Shown: in pieces, positions 17,278 through 25,958 of the stretch
How the letters are laid out: every line of letters starts with the position of its first letter
Numbering within the stretch: position 1 is the stretch's first letter
Assembly (NCBI RefSeq): GCF_010731715.1
Contig: NZ_AP022587.1
Span: 620,001 to 684,000 of the forward strand
Direction of reading: 5' to 3'
From: Mycobacterium stomatepiae
GTDB taxonomy: Bacteria > Actinomycetota > Actinomycetes > Mycobacteriales > Mycobacteriaceae
DNA: 64,000 bases
Translations under genes and position numbers: made by a program
The notes under the pieces: generated by a model
Told to the model about the DNA's origin: nothing
What the model saw: the letters and a program-made list of their open reading frames with translations, nothing else
Database searches by the model: none

Positions 17278-17502
17278 CTAACCGCAGTTGAGGCCTGAGA
17301 TGCAGGCGGTGAGGACGGCCTTGTGCACGGTGCCGGGAGCCTCTGCGTTCGGGGCGGCCGATGCGACGCTCGCCGAAGCGTGGGTCGGCGGGGCGGGCGC
17401 GGGCGCGACTTCGCTGGGGCTGATGCCGCCGAGTCCGACGATGAAAGCGACTGCACCAGCCGCGCCGAAGGTCGTGATCGTCATCTTGGTCTGAGACTTC
17501 AT
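17278..17502 (-). CDS. Tiny exported protein, unknown function
   Basis: Protein of 74 residues with a signal segment (MTITTFGAAGAVAFIVGLGG), an Ala/Pro-rich middle and the C-terminus TACISGLNCG. No lipobox. The ATG at 17502 is preceded by GGAACTCCG, a weak ribosome site. The CxnCG ending resembles that of the next gene downstream. The paired cysteines could form a disulfide outside the cytoplasm. I do not recognise the family. Confidence 0.55.
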   Translation of the reverse strand: MKSQTKMTITTFGAAGAVAFIVGLGGISPSEVAPAPAPPTHASASVASAAPNAEAPGTVHKAVLTACISGLNCG

Positions 17503-17743
17503 CGGAGTTCCGCCGTTCTGATAGAGCTTGCTGCACATCCGTTCAATAGATACTGTACACCTATGCAACTATTGCAGATAGGGAAAGTAGCCGATGTGAT
17601 GGTTTTCATGTTTCGGCCGGGAACGGCCTTATAGTGCGCCACCTGGCACGGGTAGGGCGCTCAAGAGCAGACCGCGGCGGGGTTGAGCCGCGATCTCACG
17701 AAAGTTAAAGCCGGCCAATCAGTTTCGCGATTGGATTAGGAAA

Positions 17744-20047
17744 CTAGTCTTCCTTGGTGATCAGCTTGCGCAGCGCCACCCGATCGGACTTGAGCAGCTC
17801 GGCGATACGCGGCTTGTTCACCTCCGCGACGATGATCTCGCCGACCTCCGGGTAGACCTCGCTGAAGATCCCGTGGGACTTCATTTTCTCGGTTTGATAG
17901 AGGTTGTCCTCGGTCGGCGTGACGTAGTAGACCGCGTCGGCCTTGAACCGGTTGACGAGCCACAGGTGAATCAGGGTCATCAGGCGCTTCTGCCGAAGCT
18001 TCTCGCCGAAGGTGTTCTGGTCGCGCACCTGCAGGATGCTGCGGCCATGCCGGTCCTTGATCGGATCGACGACGACGTTGGCCAATTGCTCGTCGTCGTT
18101 GCCGTAGATCCCGAGCTCGAGCACGTCCGAGCCGGCGCGGCGCGGCCGCAACGTCACCCGGAGTTTCTCGCCCAGCTGGTAATGCTCGCTCCACAGCGCC
18201 AGCCACTCCTCCAGCAGCTTCTTCGGCACCTCGGTCTGCACCAGGTGCTGATGCTGCGTCGAGCCCTTGCCCATCGCCTTCGTGGTCCCGGTGCGGCCCG
18301 ACGAGGCGGCCAACGCGGCGTCGCTGCGCGGTCCGCCGACCAGCGTCTGCGGTGTCCGGTACGGCGACTCGACCAGGCGCATCTTGCGTTGTAGCCGGGC
18401 CAGCGCCAGCATGCCGTCCTGCCGCAGGTTGGTGGCGAACTCCTCGGCGGCGACGCCATCGATCTGGTGCCCGCCGTAGGTGATGAAGTTGAAGACGAAG
18501 CCCATCTTGCCGAGCTCGACGGGGAACTGCTTCATCTCCTCATCGCTCATCCCGGTGGTGTCCCAGTTGAACGACGGCGACAGGTTGTAGGCCAGCATCT
18601 GGTCCGGGAACTCGGCGTGGATCGCATCCGCGAACTGCTTGGCGTCGGCGAGATCCGCGGTCTTCGTCTCCATCCACAAGATGTCGGCGAACGGCGCCGC
18701 CGCCAACGACTTGGCGATTGCGTAGGGAATGCCGCCCCGCACCTGGTAATAGCCCTCGGGCGTCCGTGCCAGCTCCGGGCTCCAGTCCGGTGCGGCACCC
18801 AACTCCCGGGCCTTTTCGCGGGCCGCGTAGTGCGACGTCCGTGCGGCGAACTTACGCCAGTCGTCGGGGCTCATGGATGACAGCTCGTCGTTTTCGCTTT
18901 CGCCGAATGCCAGCACTTCCGCCACGGCGTCGCTGTAGGTCATCAGCCCGGCGTCGTCCTCCCAGGCGGCCACGAACCGCGACTCGACTTGGTCGAACAT
19001 GTCGTCGATCGAGTCTTGTCCGTTCTCCCGCCACTGGTTGACTGCATCGGAGACCAGGCCCAGGATTCCCTGCCGCTCGAGCCACGCGTTGGCGATGCCG
19101 TACTCGCCGTCGGCGAGGGCGTACAACAGATGACCGTTGAGCTCCTTGACGCCCAGCTCGTAGAAGCGGCGCATCAGCGCGAGGAAACAGGCCTTGTAGG
19201 ACGGAATGTCCAAATTGGTGGCCCCGAGCAGGAATGCCTGGTCGCGCTCGTCGGAGTTGCTGTCGATCAGGTTCGCCGCCTCGGCGTCGGTGCGCGCCAC
19301 GATGATGCCTGGCACCCGCATCACGTCGAGCTGGAAGCGGGCGGCGTTCAGGCGCTTGATCTGCTCGTCGGACGGCACCAGAACCTTACCGCCCTGATGA
19401 CCGCATTTCTTGGTACCCGGGCGCTGGTCTTCGATGTGGTAGCCGGGCACTCCGGCTTCGACGAAACGGCGGACCAGGTTGCGCACGTGCGGATCGCCGC
19501 CGTGGCCGGTGTCGGCGTCGGCGATGATGAATGGCCGGTAGTCGTACTCCTTGGCCGCGGCGCGTTGCTGCTCGCTCATGTGCAGCCGCTGGTACTGCTG
19601 GTTGCGGTCCGCGGTCAGCAGCGCGCGCACCAGCACCGCGGCATCCTCGGGCACCTGGCTCAGCGGGTAGCTCGCTAGGTCGGGTCCCGGGTCTTCGGTG
19701 GTGGACCCCTTGGCGGAGGTCGCCCAGCCGCCGAGGTAGATGCCCTCGATGCCCATCCGCTTCATGCTCACGGCCTGGCCGGGCGAGTACGGGCCGAAAG
19801 TCGTGATGCTCTTCTTCTGAGCGAAAAGCTCACGTAGCCGGGGATAGAAGGCCGTCGCCGCTTCCCGGGCCACGGTGTAGTCGGTCGGTATCGTGCCGCG
19901 TTGCTCTACTACTTGGCGGGCGGAATAGAGGCGAATTTTCCCGGCAAAGCGTTGATCGTCGAAGTATCGCTGCGTGGCGGCTATTTGTTGATCAAAGTCT
20001 TCGTCGAACGGTGCGGGGACCTCGGTGTCCGCGTCGATGATGGCCAT
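17744..20047 (-). CDS. aceA2: Isocitrate lyase 2, intact two-domain form
   Basis: Cleaves isocitrate to glyoxylate and succinate in the glyoxylate shunt, used for growth on fatty acids; this class also has methylisocitrate lyase potential. The protein has 767 residues, the length of full ICL2. Seen: [20 protein letters not shown], the aspartate cluster [17 protein letters not shown], and the catalytic KKCGH with Cys215. The about 180-residue C-terminal regulatory domain (from about [19 protein letters not shown]) is present; in M. tuberculosis it responds to acetyl-CoA or propionyl-CoA. In H37Rv the same gene is split (Rv1915/Rv1916); here it is one frame. ATG 20047 has GGAAGGGGAAC upstream. 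Confidence 0.97.
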   Translation of the reverse strand: MAIIDADTEVPAPFDEDFDQQIAATQRYFDDQRFAGKIRLYSARQVVEQRGTIPTDYTVAREAATAFYPRLRELFAQKKSITTFGPYSPGQAVSMKRMGIEGIYLGGWATSAKGSTTEDPGPDLASYPLSQVPEDAAVLVRALLTADRNQQYQRLHMSEQQRAAAKEYDYRPFIIADADTGHGGDPHVRNLVRRFVEAGVPGYHIEDQRPGTKKCGHQGGKVLVPSDEQIKRLNAARFQLDVMRVPGIIVARTDAEAANLIDSNSDERDQAFLLGATNLDIPSYKACFLALMRRFYELGVKELNGHLLYALADGEYGIANAWLERQGILGLVSDAVNQWRENGQDSIDDMFDQVESRFVAAWEDDAGLMTYSDAVAEVLAFGESENDELSSMSPDDWRKFAARTSHYAAREKARELGAAPDWSPELARTPEGYYQVRGGIPYAIAKSLAAAPFADILWMETKTADLADAKQFADAIHAEFPDQMLAYNLSPSFNWDTTGMSDEEMKQFPVELGKMGFVFNFITYGGHQIDGVAAEEFATNLRQDGMLALARLQRKMRLVESPYRTPQTLVGGPRSDAALAASSGRTGTTKAMGKGSTQHQHLVQTEVPKKLLEEWLALWSEHYQLGEKLRVTLRPRRAGSDVLELGIYGNDDEQLANVVVDPIKDRHGRSILQVRDQNTFGEKLRQKRLMTLIHLWLVNRFKADAVYYVTPTEDNLYQTEKMKSHGIFSEVYPEVGEIIVAEVNKPRIAELLKSDRVALRKLITKED

Positions 20048-20350
20048 GGCTTTACGTTCCCCTTCCAGCACGATTCCGCTGCACGTGAGTCTATCCCCGG
20101 ACCCGATATTTCAATCATGAGTATTTGACCGATTGCCGAACCGAGCCAAAGCTGTTGCCACAAGGCGTACTCCGGATGCCCCGGGCGACCCCGACGCCTG
20201 CTTGGGCGCGGCTAAGAGATTGCGGTGTAATGCTTTTCGGCAGGGCTCGGGTACCCGCGGCTCGCTCGGAACCTCCGGCAGCAAACTGCGTGGACGGCTG
20301 GGTAAAGTGAAACTTGGCCGGGCCAGCAAACTGCGAGTAGTCTCGGGGCG
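20048..20350. other. Intergenic region between aceA2 and the Rv1914c homologue
   Basis: About 300 bp without a convincing gene, between two divergent genes, so it must hold both promoters. Short frames here show no family resemblance. I see no strong hairpin or repeat; the aceA2 ribosome site (GGAAGGGGAAC) is the only clear element. Confidence 0.5.
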
Positions 20351-20725
20351 GTGCGGACGGAATTGCGCTACGAGCGTTGGTATGTGCTGTTATCCACGCC
20401 GCTGGGACTGGGGCCCAGCACCAGCGAGGTGAGTGTCGAAGACGGGACTCTCCACGTGAAAATGGGCTGGGCATTCGATGCGCGTATCCCGGTCGCGTCG
20501 ATCGTTCGTGCCGAAGCGTCCGATGAGCGCACGTTCACCGCGGGCGTGCACTATTCGAAAGGCCGCTGGCTGGTCAACGGTTCGGGCAAGGGACTGGTGG
20601 CGTTGACAATCGAGCCGCCGGTACAGGCGAAAGTCCCGCTGAGGACGGCGGCGCTGCGCTCGCTGGTACTCAGCGTGACCGATCCCGGCGCCCTGATCGC
20701 CGCGTGCACGGTCGCGAAGGCCTAG
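20351..20725 (+). CDS. Conserved hypothetical protein (Rv1914c homologue)
   Basis: Small soluble protein of 124 residues, rich in strands: RYERWYVLLSTPLGLGP, LHVKMGWAFDARIPVASIVRAEAS, GRWLVNGSGKGLVALTIEPP. It has no signal peptide or membrane segment. Position between isocitrate lyase 2 and the metallo-hydrolase matches Rv1914c. GTG 20351 opens the frame. Function unknown; the beta-rich pattern with an exposed GSGKG turn suggests a PH-like fold, which is inference. It overlaps the convergent MBL gene by 4 bp. Confidence 0.75.
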   Translation: MRTELRYERWYVLLSTPLGLGPSTSEVSVEDGTLHVKMGWAFDARIPVASIVRAEASDERTFTAGVHYSKGRWLVNGSGKGLVALTIEPPVQAKVPLRTAALRSLVLSVTDPGALIAACTVAKA

Positions 20726-21432
20726 CCCGAACGTTTGAGCAACCACGCCCGTTGGCGGCGGATGAACTCCGCGTCGACGACCTTCCCGTGACCCGGGACG
20801 TAGATCGCTTCTCGCCCACCGATCGCCCGCAGCCGATCGAGCGTTGCCGGCCAGGCCGTCACATCGGAGTCGGCGTCGATGGACGGGTCGGCGGACTCTT
20901 CGATGAGGTCACCGGTGAACACCACGACGCGGTGATCGTGCTCGTCGAGCCCGGGGACCACCAGGATCAGGTCCGATGTGGTGTGGCCGCGACCCGGGTG
21001 AATGACGCGCACGTCGCGGTCACCGAGGTCGATGACGGCGTCGTAGCGGCCGCGCTGCGGCGGGCGCAAAGCCGCGATCGCCCGGTCGATCTCGGTCGCG
21101 TCGGCACCATGACTCAACGCGTCGGCGCGAATCTCGTCGTGGGCCGACGACAGGTAGTCGACCACCTCGGCCGAGCAATAGATCTCGGCGTCGGTGAAGA
21201 ACGAGGAACCCAGCACATGGTCGAAATGCTTGTGCGTCAACACGACATGGGTGACGGGGCCCCCGGTGAGTTGTCGGACGTCCGCGTCGATCGCGGCCGC
21301 CTCGGTCAGCGTGGTGCCGCTATCGACGATGAGCGCACCGGCACGCCCGCGCACCAGGCCGACGGTGACGTCGCAGAACGGAAGCCGACAGCGATACACG
21401 GTGGGGGTGAGTCGTTCCCAGGCGAATCGCAT
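20722..21432 (-). CDS. Metallo-beta-lactamase-fold hydrolase (Rv1913 homologue)
   Basis: Protein of 236 residues with the MBL fold. Seen: the metal motif LTHKHFDHVLGS (HxHxDH), a later histidine in VIHPGRGHTTSDLIL, FTGDLIEE with the bridging aspartate, and a C-terminal VPGHGKVVD. These are all the expected zinc ligands, so it should be an active hydrolase; the substrate (thioester, lactone or other) is unknown. The ATG at 21432 is used because the protein then starts at the first strand; the frame extends far upstream only as antisense of the fadB5 operon. It is divergent from the ArsR gene, 63-72 bp apart depending on which ArsR start is used. Confidence 0.88.
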   Translation of the reverse strand: MRFAWERLTPTVYRCRLPFCDVTVGLVRGRAGALIVDSGTTLTEAAAIDADVRQLTGGPVTHVVLTHKHFDHVLGSSFFTDAEIYCSAEVVDYLSSAHDEIRADALSHGADATEIDRAIAALRPPQRGRYDAVIDLGDRDVRVIHPGRGHTTSDLILVVPGLDEHDHRVVVFTGDLIEESADPSIDADSDVTAWPATLDRLRAIGGREAIYVPGHGKVVDAEFIRRQRAWLLKRSG

Positions 21433-21495
21433 AGAAAGCAACGTAGCGTGGGTTCGCATGAAGTCGCTTGACGTGTCGGGAATCTCCGACATACA

Positions 21496-21819
21496 GTGCC
21501 CGGCGTGGCGACCTCGGATCGCGTCTTTCTCGCTCTGGCGAATCCGGTCCGACGCGAGCTGTTGGAGATTCTGACGCGCCAGCAACTTTCCGCGGGCGAG
21601 CTCAGCGATCGGTTTGCACTCAGTCGCCCCGCGGTCGCCGAGCATCTCAAGGTGCTTCGTGACGCCGGACTGGTGGCCGACGACCCGCACGGCCGGCGCC
21701 GAATCTACCGCCTCACCGCTGAGCCACTCGCCGAACTCGGCGAGTGGCTGCACCCCTTCGAGAAGTTCTGGCGCGCGCGGCTGGCCGCGCCGGCGGACGC
21801 AGCAGAGGAGCTGGAATGA
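21496..21819 (+). CDS. ArsR-family winged-helix repressor
   Basis: DNA-binding protein of 107 residues. Seen: FLALANPVRRELLEILTRQQLSAGELSDRF, the recognition helix SRPAVAEHLKVLRDAGLV, and the wing GRRRIYRLT. There is no cysteine or histidine metal site typical of ArsR/SmtB metal sensors, so it belongs with the metal-independent members. A second GTG at 21505 is an alternative start. Its stop overlaps the next start in ATGA. It is the first gene of a four-gene coupled operon and probably controls it and the divergent MBL gene. Confidence 0.87.
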   Translation: MPGVATSDRVFLALANPVRRELLEILTRQQLSAGELSDRFALSRPAVAEHLKVLRDAGLVADDPHGRRRIYRLTAEPLAELGEWLHPFEKFWRARLAAPADAAEELE

Positions 21820-22037
21820 ACCAAACCGACCTGATGCGGCTCTGGTGGGCCGAGGGACAGGTGGCCTGGACGCGCACCGGGTGCCTGGGACCGGTGGGCG
21901 CCGGAATCCGAGTGCTCTTGGAAAACAGTGGTTTTGATCTGAACTACAGCAGGCTGGTGGCGGCCTTCGACCCGATGGGACCCGGGTGGCGCGACGTCGT
22001 CCTCCCCCGCATCGCCGAGCCCGCCGCGCGGGCGTAG
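21816..22037 (+). CDS. Small protein coupled to ArsR, unknown function
   Basis: Soluble protein of 73 residues starting at an ATG that overlaps the ArsR stop (ATGA), with GAGGAG eight bases upstream. It begins MNQTDLMRLWWAEGQVAWTR and continues with a helix/strand mix (GIRVLLENSGFDLNYSRLVA). I do not recognise it. The tight coupling with ArsR upstream and FadB5 13 bp downstream makes it likely to be a real gene; it may act as a partner of the regulator, which is conjecture. Confidence 0.65.
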   Translation: MNQTDLMRLWWAEGQVAWTRTGCLGPVGAGIRVLLENSGFDLNYSRLVAAFDPMGPGWRDVVLPRIAEPAARA

Positions 22038-22050
22038 CGCAGGCATCGCG

Positions 22051-23055
22051 ATGCGTGCGGTCGTCATCACCAAGCATGGGGACCCATCGGTCCTTCAAGT
22101 GCAGCAACGCCCGGACCCACCCGTGCCGGGGCCGGGCCAGCTGCAGGTCGCGGTCCGCGCCGCGGGGGTGAACTTCGCCGATCACCTCGCTCGCGTCGGA
22201 CTGTACCCCGACGCGCCGAAACTCCCAGCGGTCGTCGGCTACGAAGTCGCCGGTGTCGTCGCGGCCGTCGGCGACGGCGTCGAACCCGGCCGTATCGGCG
22301 AACGGGTCTTGGCCGGAACGCGATTCGGCGGCTACGCCGAGACCGTCAACGTTGCCGCCTCCGATTCGGTGGTACTTCCCGACGCGCTCAGTTTCGAACA
22401 AGGTGCCGCCGTCCCGGTCAACTACGCGACCGCCTGGGCGGCGCTGCACGGTTACGGTTCGCTGCGCCACGGTGAGCGGGTGTTGATTCACGCCGCGGCG
22501 GGAGGCGTCGGGACCGCGGCCATCCAGTTCGCCAAGGCGGCCGGCGCCGAAGTCCACGGCACCGCGTCGCCGGCCAAACATCGCAAGCTCGCGGAGTTCG
22601 GCGTGGACCGCGCGATCGACTACCGTCGCGACGGGTGGTGGAAGGACGTCGGCCCGTACGACCTGATCCTCGACGCGCTGGGCGGAACATCGTTGCGGCG
22701 CTCGTACGATTTGCTGCGGCCCGGCGGAAGGCTTGTGGGCTATGGAGTTTCGTCGTTGCAGCAGGGCGAGAAGCGATCGTTGCGGCGGGCGGCGCCGCAG
22801 GTGCTGTCGATGCTGCGCGGTTTCAATCTGATGGACCAGCTCTCGGCCTCAAAAACCGTGATCGGCCTGAACATGCTGCGGCTGTGGGACGATCGCGGCA
22901 CGCTGCAGCCCTGGATCGCCCCGCTGACCGAAGCGCTGCACGACGGCACCATCTCGCCGATCGTGCACGCGGTCGTCCCGTTCGACGAGGCGCCCACCGC
23001 GCACCGGATCCTGGCGGCGCGCGAGAACATCGGGAAGGTGGTTCTGGTCCCATGA
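22051..23055 (+). CDS. fadB5: Quinone oxidoreductase-type enzyme FadB5
   Basis: Medium-chain dehydrogenase/reductase of 334 residues, zinc-free NADPH:quinone oxidoreductase group. Seen: [35 protein letters not shown], and the nucleotide loop [20 protein letters not shown]. No structural zinc cysteines are present. Position next to a YbhB-type protein and the MBL/Rv1914c homologues matches Rv1912c (FadB5). The name suggests a role in fatty acid oxidation, but the family points to reduction of quinones or enones. The stop overlaps the next ATG (ATGA). Confidence 0.92.
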   Translation: MRAVVITKHGDPSVLQVQQRPDPPVPGPGQLQVAVRAAGVNFADHLARVGLYPDAPKLPAVVGYEVAGVVAAVGDGVEPGRIGERVLAGTRFGGYAETVNVAASDSVVLPDALSFEQGAAVPVNYATAWAALHGYGSLRHGERVLIHAAAGGVGTAAIQFAKAAGAEVHGTASPAKHRKLAEFGVDRAIDYRRDGWWKDVGPYDLILDALGGTSLRRSYDLLRPGGRLVGYGVSSLQQGEKRSLRRAAPQVLSMLRGFNLMDQLSASKTVIGLNMLRLWDDRGTLQPWIAPLTEALHDGTISPIVHAVVPFDEAPTAHRILAARENIGKVVLVP

Positions 23056-23576
23056 GACTTCGACGAATCGGGGTCGTGCTCGGCGCGATGGCGTTGGCAC
23101 TCGCGTCCGGCGCCGGCGGTGCTCACGCGGCACCGGACTCGCCGCTTACGATCAGCAGTCCGGCCTTCGCCGACGGTGCGCCGATACCGTCGCGGTACAC
23201 CTGCAAAGGGATGGACATGTCCCCACCTCTGACCTGGTCGGCACCGTTGGGAGGCGCACTTGTCGTCGACGACCCCGATGCGCCCGGCGGGACATACATC
23301 CACTGGATTGTGGTCGGCCTCGCCCCGGGGACGGGCAGCGTCGTCGATGGCGGGACTCCACGCGGTGGGGTCACGCTGCCGAACTCCAACGGCCAGAGTT
23401 TGTACGGCGGACCATGTCCGCCGCCGGGTAGCGGAGTGCACCACTACCGGTTCACGCTGTACCAGCTGCCCAACGATTACCAGCTCCCCGGCGGGCTGGC
23501 CGGCGCGCAGGCCGCGCAGACCATTGCCGGCGCCGCGACCGCGCAGGCGCAGCTGACCGGAACGTTCTTCAGATGA
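23052..23576 (+). CDS. Exported YbhB/PEBP-family protein (LppC/Rv1910c-like)
   Basis: Protein of 174 residues with a cleavable signal peptide ([20 protein letters not shown]) followed by a phosphatidylethanolamine-binding-like domain: [37 protein letters not shown] and YRFTLYQLP. The DPDAP and HW motifs mark the anion-binding site. In M. tuberculosis two such genes follow fadB5, lipoprotein lppC and Rv1910c. No lipobox cysteine is seen here, so it resembles Rv1910c. The loop before DPDAP looks a few residues shorter than usual. ATG overlaps the fadB5 stop. Confidence 0.87.
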   Translation: MRLRRIGVVLGAMALALASGAGGAHAAPDSPLTISSPAFADGAPIPSRYTCKGMDMSPPLTWSAPLGGALVVDDPDAPGGTYIHWIVVGLAPGTGSVVDGGTPRGGVTLPNSNGQSLYGGPCPPPGSGVHHYRFTLYQLPNDYQLPGGLAGAQAAQTIAGAATAQAQLTGTFFR

Positions 23577-23579
23577 CGG

Positions 23580-25145
23580 CTATCGGTCGTCTAGAATCTG
23601 ATAGGCCGCGTTGTAGCCGGGAGTGAACGTAATACCCGGGCCGCCATGGCATCCCGCGCCGCCCAGGTACAGGCCGTCGATCGGAATCGGCATGTCCAGG
23701 AAGCCCTTCGGGCCGGGACGGTTGGGCCCCATCAAATCCGGATGCAACAGACCGTGGCAAAAGTCGCCGGCGGGCGCGCCGAACATCGTGTTCATGTGGT
23801 ACGGCGTGAAGGTGATGTGCCGGATCATGATGTCCTTGAAGTTCGGCGCGAATTTGGTGATCTTGTCGATAACACGCTGTGCCATATCATTTTTCAGGTG
23901 GCCATGCTCGGCGCGGTCGACTTCGACCGGAAAGGCGTAGGCGAACGCACTTGCCGCGTGCTTCCCAGGCGGCGCCATGGCGGGGTCGTGCACAGATGGG
24001 ATCTGCATACCCATCGACGGGTTGTCCGGAATGAGGCCCTGCCGACAGATCTCCCATTGCCGCTGTTGCTCTTCGGGCGAGCCGAAGATACCGATCGACT
24101 GTTGCATACCGTCGGCGTTGAGGAACTCATACGGCGGCGCGAACTCCGGCAGCCCGTCGAGCGCGAAATGAATCTGCACGAACGAGGCGCGATGGTCGCG
24201 ACCGGAGACGCGTGAAACCAGTTCGGCGGGAACGTGTTCAGGCGCAATCAGCTCGGTCAGAGTCACGTCGGGTGACAGATTCGACACCACGATCGGCGCT
24301 GAGATCGTCGAACCGTCGCGCAGCCGCACGCCGGACGTCTTCTGATTGTCGACGAGGATCTCCTCGACCTTGGTACGGAAGCGGATCTCGCCGCCATGGG
24401 AGAGGAATAGCTCGCGCAGGTGTTCGGTGAGCGCACCGATGCCGCCCTTGAGCTTGGTCATCATCGCCGTGCTCTCGTCGGGAACCGCCAGCGCGAACGC
24501 CAGACACGCGGCGCTGCCCGGCGTGTATGGGCCGCGGTAGGTGGAGTTGACGGCCAAAAACGCCAGCATGCCGCGCATCACCGCGTGCTTGCTGTGATCC
24601 GGCAGATAGCGATCGATCACATCCATGGCCGAGCCGAACAGCATTTCGTGAATCGCTCGACGTTCGGCGTCGTTGGTTGCGCAGGAATACATTTCGTCGA
24701 TCGTCTTGGGCGGCTGGCACACGTCGAAGCGGCCGAGTGCGCGTGCGGGTGCCTGGCTCCAGGCGATCAGCGCGGCCATTCCCATCACCGCCTCCATGCC
24801 ATGTTTCTCACCCAAGTGGGCCATCAGCTGCATCGGGTCGCGATAGAAGACCATTGGCTCTTCCCCGTTTTCGCCGATATTGACCGACATCACCTCGGGC
24901 TCGATCGCGGGCAGCGTGTCAAGTCCGAGGTCCTTGGTGAGTTGGCTGGCCATCGGGAACTGCACCGAACCCGCGATCTCGTAACGGAAGCCGTCGATCA
25001 ATTCGACCGTCGCCGCCATGCCGCCCGCATAGGTGTTGGCTTCCAGGCACACGGTTCGCAGGCCGGCGCGCTGCAGGATTGCCGCTGCGGTCAGGCCGTT
25101 GTGCCCGGCGCCCACCACGATCGCGTCGTATTCCGTCTTGCTCAT
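23580..25145 (-). CDS. Phytoene-dehydrogenase-like FAD oxidoreductase (PYROXD2-like)
   Basis: Flavoprotein of 521 residues. Seen: the N-terminal dinucleotide fold AIVVGAGHNGLTAAAILQRAG with GGMAATVE after it, a middle section with LKGGIGALTEHLRELFLSHG, and the C-terminal FAD motif GLYLGGAGCHGGPGITFTPG. These features place it among the carotenoid/phytoene dehydrogenase relatives called PYROXD2. No carotenoid genes are near, so a carotenoid role is unlikely. It is divergent from a TetR gene; a 22-bp perfect palindrome sits 43 bp before its start, so it is probably the repressor's target. Confidence 0.88.
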   Translation of the reverse strand: MSKTEYDAIVVGAGHNGLTAAAILQRAGLRTVCLEANTYAGGMAATVELIDGFRYEIAGSVQFPMASQLTKDLGLDTLPAIEPEVMSVNIGENGEEPMVFYRDPMQLMAHLGEKHGMEAVMGMAALIAWSQAPARALGRFDVCQPPKTIDEMYSCATNDAERRAIHEMLFGSAMDVIDRYLPDHSKHAVMRGMLAFLAVNSTYRGPYTPGSAACLAFALAVPDESTAMMTKLKGGIGALTEHLRELFLSHGGEIRFRTKVEEILVDNQKTSGVRLRDGSTISAPIVVSNLSPDVTLTELIAPEHVPAELVSRVSGRDHRASFVQIHFALDGLPEFAPPYEFLNADGMQQSIGIFGSPEEQQRQWEICRQGLIPDNPSMGMQIPSVHDPAMAPPGKHAASAFAYAFPVEVDRAEHGHLKNDMAQRVIDKITKFAPNFKDIMIRHITFTPYHMNTMFGAPAGDFCHGLLHPDLMGPNRPGPKGFLDMPIPIDGLYLGGAGCHGGPGITFTPGYNAAYQILDDR

Positions 25146-25187
25146 ATTCCCGGCCCTGCCCTTCGTCGGTGGTCTGCGCGTGACAAG

Positions 25188-25209
25188 AATATGTCAGTAC
25201 TGACATATT
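25188..25209. promoter_or_regulatory. Perfect 22-bp palindrome, probable TetR operator 1
   Basis: Two 11-bp arms, AATATGTCAGT and ACTGACATATT, are exact reverse complements. It lies in the gap between the divergent flavoprotein and TetR genes, the usual place for a TetR autoregulatory operator. Binding is inferred. Confidence 0.75.
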
Positions 25210-25216
25210 GGGAAGA

Positions 25217-25230
25217 TGTCAGTTCTGACA
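25217..25230. promoter_or_regulatory. Second half-matching palindrome, probable TetR operator 2
   Basis: TGTCAGTTCTGACA repeats the TGTCAG/CTGACA arms of operator 1 with a different centre. Its centre is 25 bp from that of operator 1, and it ends 27 bp before the TetR ATG. The spacing suggests binding of two dimers. Confidence 0.65.
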
Positions 25231-25257
25231 CAAGTGGTGAGATACGATCGGCCTGCC

Positions 25258-25857
25258 ATGACCATCGGAATGAATCGCCACGAGCTGCGCCGTCGATCGA
25301 CGCACGAGGCGCTGCGCCAGGCCGCGCTAAAGAGCTTCGCGGACAAGGGCTTTGCGAATGTGACGGTCACGCAGCTGGCGGCCGAAGCCGGCGTGACGGA
25401 ACGCACCTTCTTCCGGCACTTCCCGACCAAGGAGTCGGTGCTGTTCCAGGACTACGAGACGCAGTTGGAATGGCTGGCCGAAGCGCTCGCGCAACGACCG
25501 GACTCCGAGTCGCTGTTCGACGCGGTGCTGGCCAGTGTCGCGGCCTTCCCACACGATCTCGAAGTGGTCCGGCAGGCCGCGACCGCGCGCACCGAATTGA
25601 TCAGCGCGGAGCGCATCGCGGGTCACCTGCGGGTGGTGCAATCCTCGTTCGCCGCGGTGCTGACGGAATTCATCACCAAACGCAACCCGGGCGCGCCCGG
25701 CATCGCGCTTGGCGCCGAGGTCGCCGGCTCGGCGTTGGCCGCGGCTCTCGTTGTGGCAGTGGAGCATTGGGGCCGCCACGGCTGTGTCGAGGACCTCGGC
25801 GAGCTGGTGGCGGCCAGTCTGGATCTGGTCCGCTCGGGTCTGGCGCCGCTGGCTTAG
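25258..25857 (+). CDS. TetR-family transcriptional regulator
   Basis: Repressor of 199 residues. The N-terminal helix-turn-helix is clear: ALKSFADKGFANVTVTQLAA, EAGVTERTFFRHFPTKESVLF. The C-terminal ligand domain is Ala/Val-rich. ATG 25258 is preferred to 25216 because the longer form would translate through operator 2; no strong ribosome site is visible for either, so the transcript may be nearly leaderless. The double palindrome in the divergent gap points to autoregulation and control of the flavoprotein gene. Confidence 0.9.
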   Translation: MTIGMNRHELRRRSTHEALRQAALKSFADKGFANVTVTQLAAEAGVTERTFFRHFPTKESVLFQDYETQLEWLAEALAQRPDSESLFDAVLASVAAFPHDLEVVRQAATARTELISAERIAGHLRVVQSSFAAVLTEFITKRNPGAPGIALGAEVAGSALAAALVVAVEHWGRHGCVEDLGELVAASLDLVRSGLAPLA

Positions 25858-25958
25858 TCCGCGGCCGGCGTTCCAGACGCGAGCCAAGCAGACCTCGGGA
25901 TCGTCGAGCCGTTCCCGGAATCGGCGATCAGCCGAGTGTGTGAATAGCACAACCGATC

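Noticed and set aside
20722..22581. A 619-codon frame on the minus strand
   Set aside because: Only the last 236 codons (from 21432) match a family (MBL fold). The rest is antisense to ArsR and fadB5 and reads as low-complexity arginine-rich sequence.
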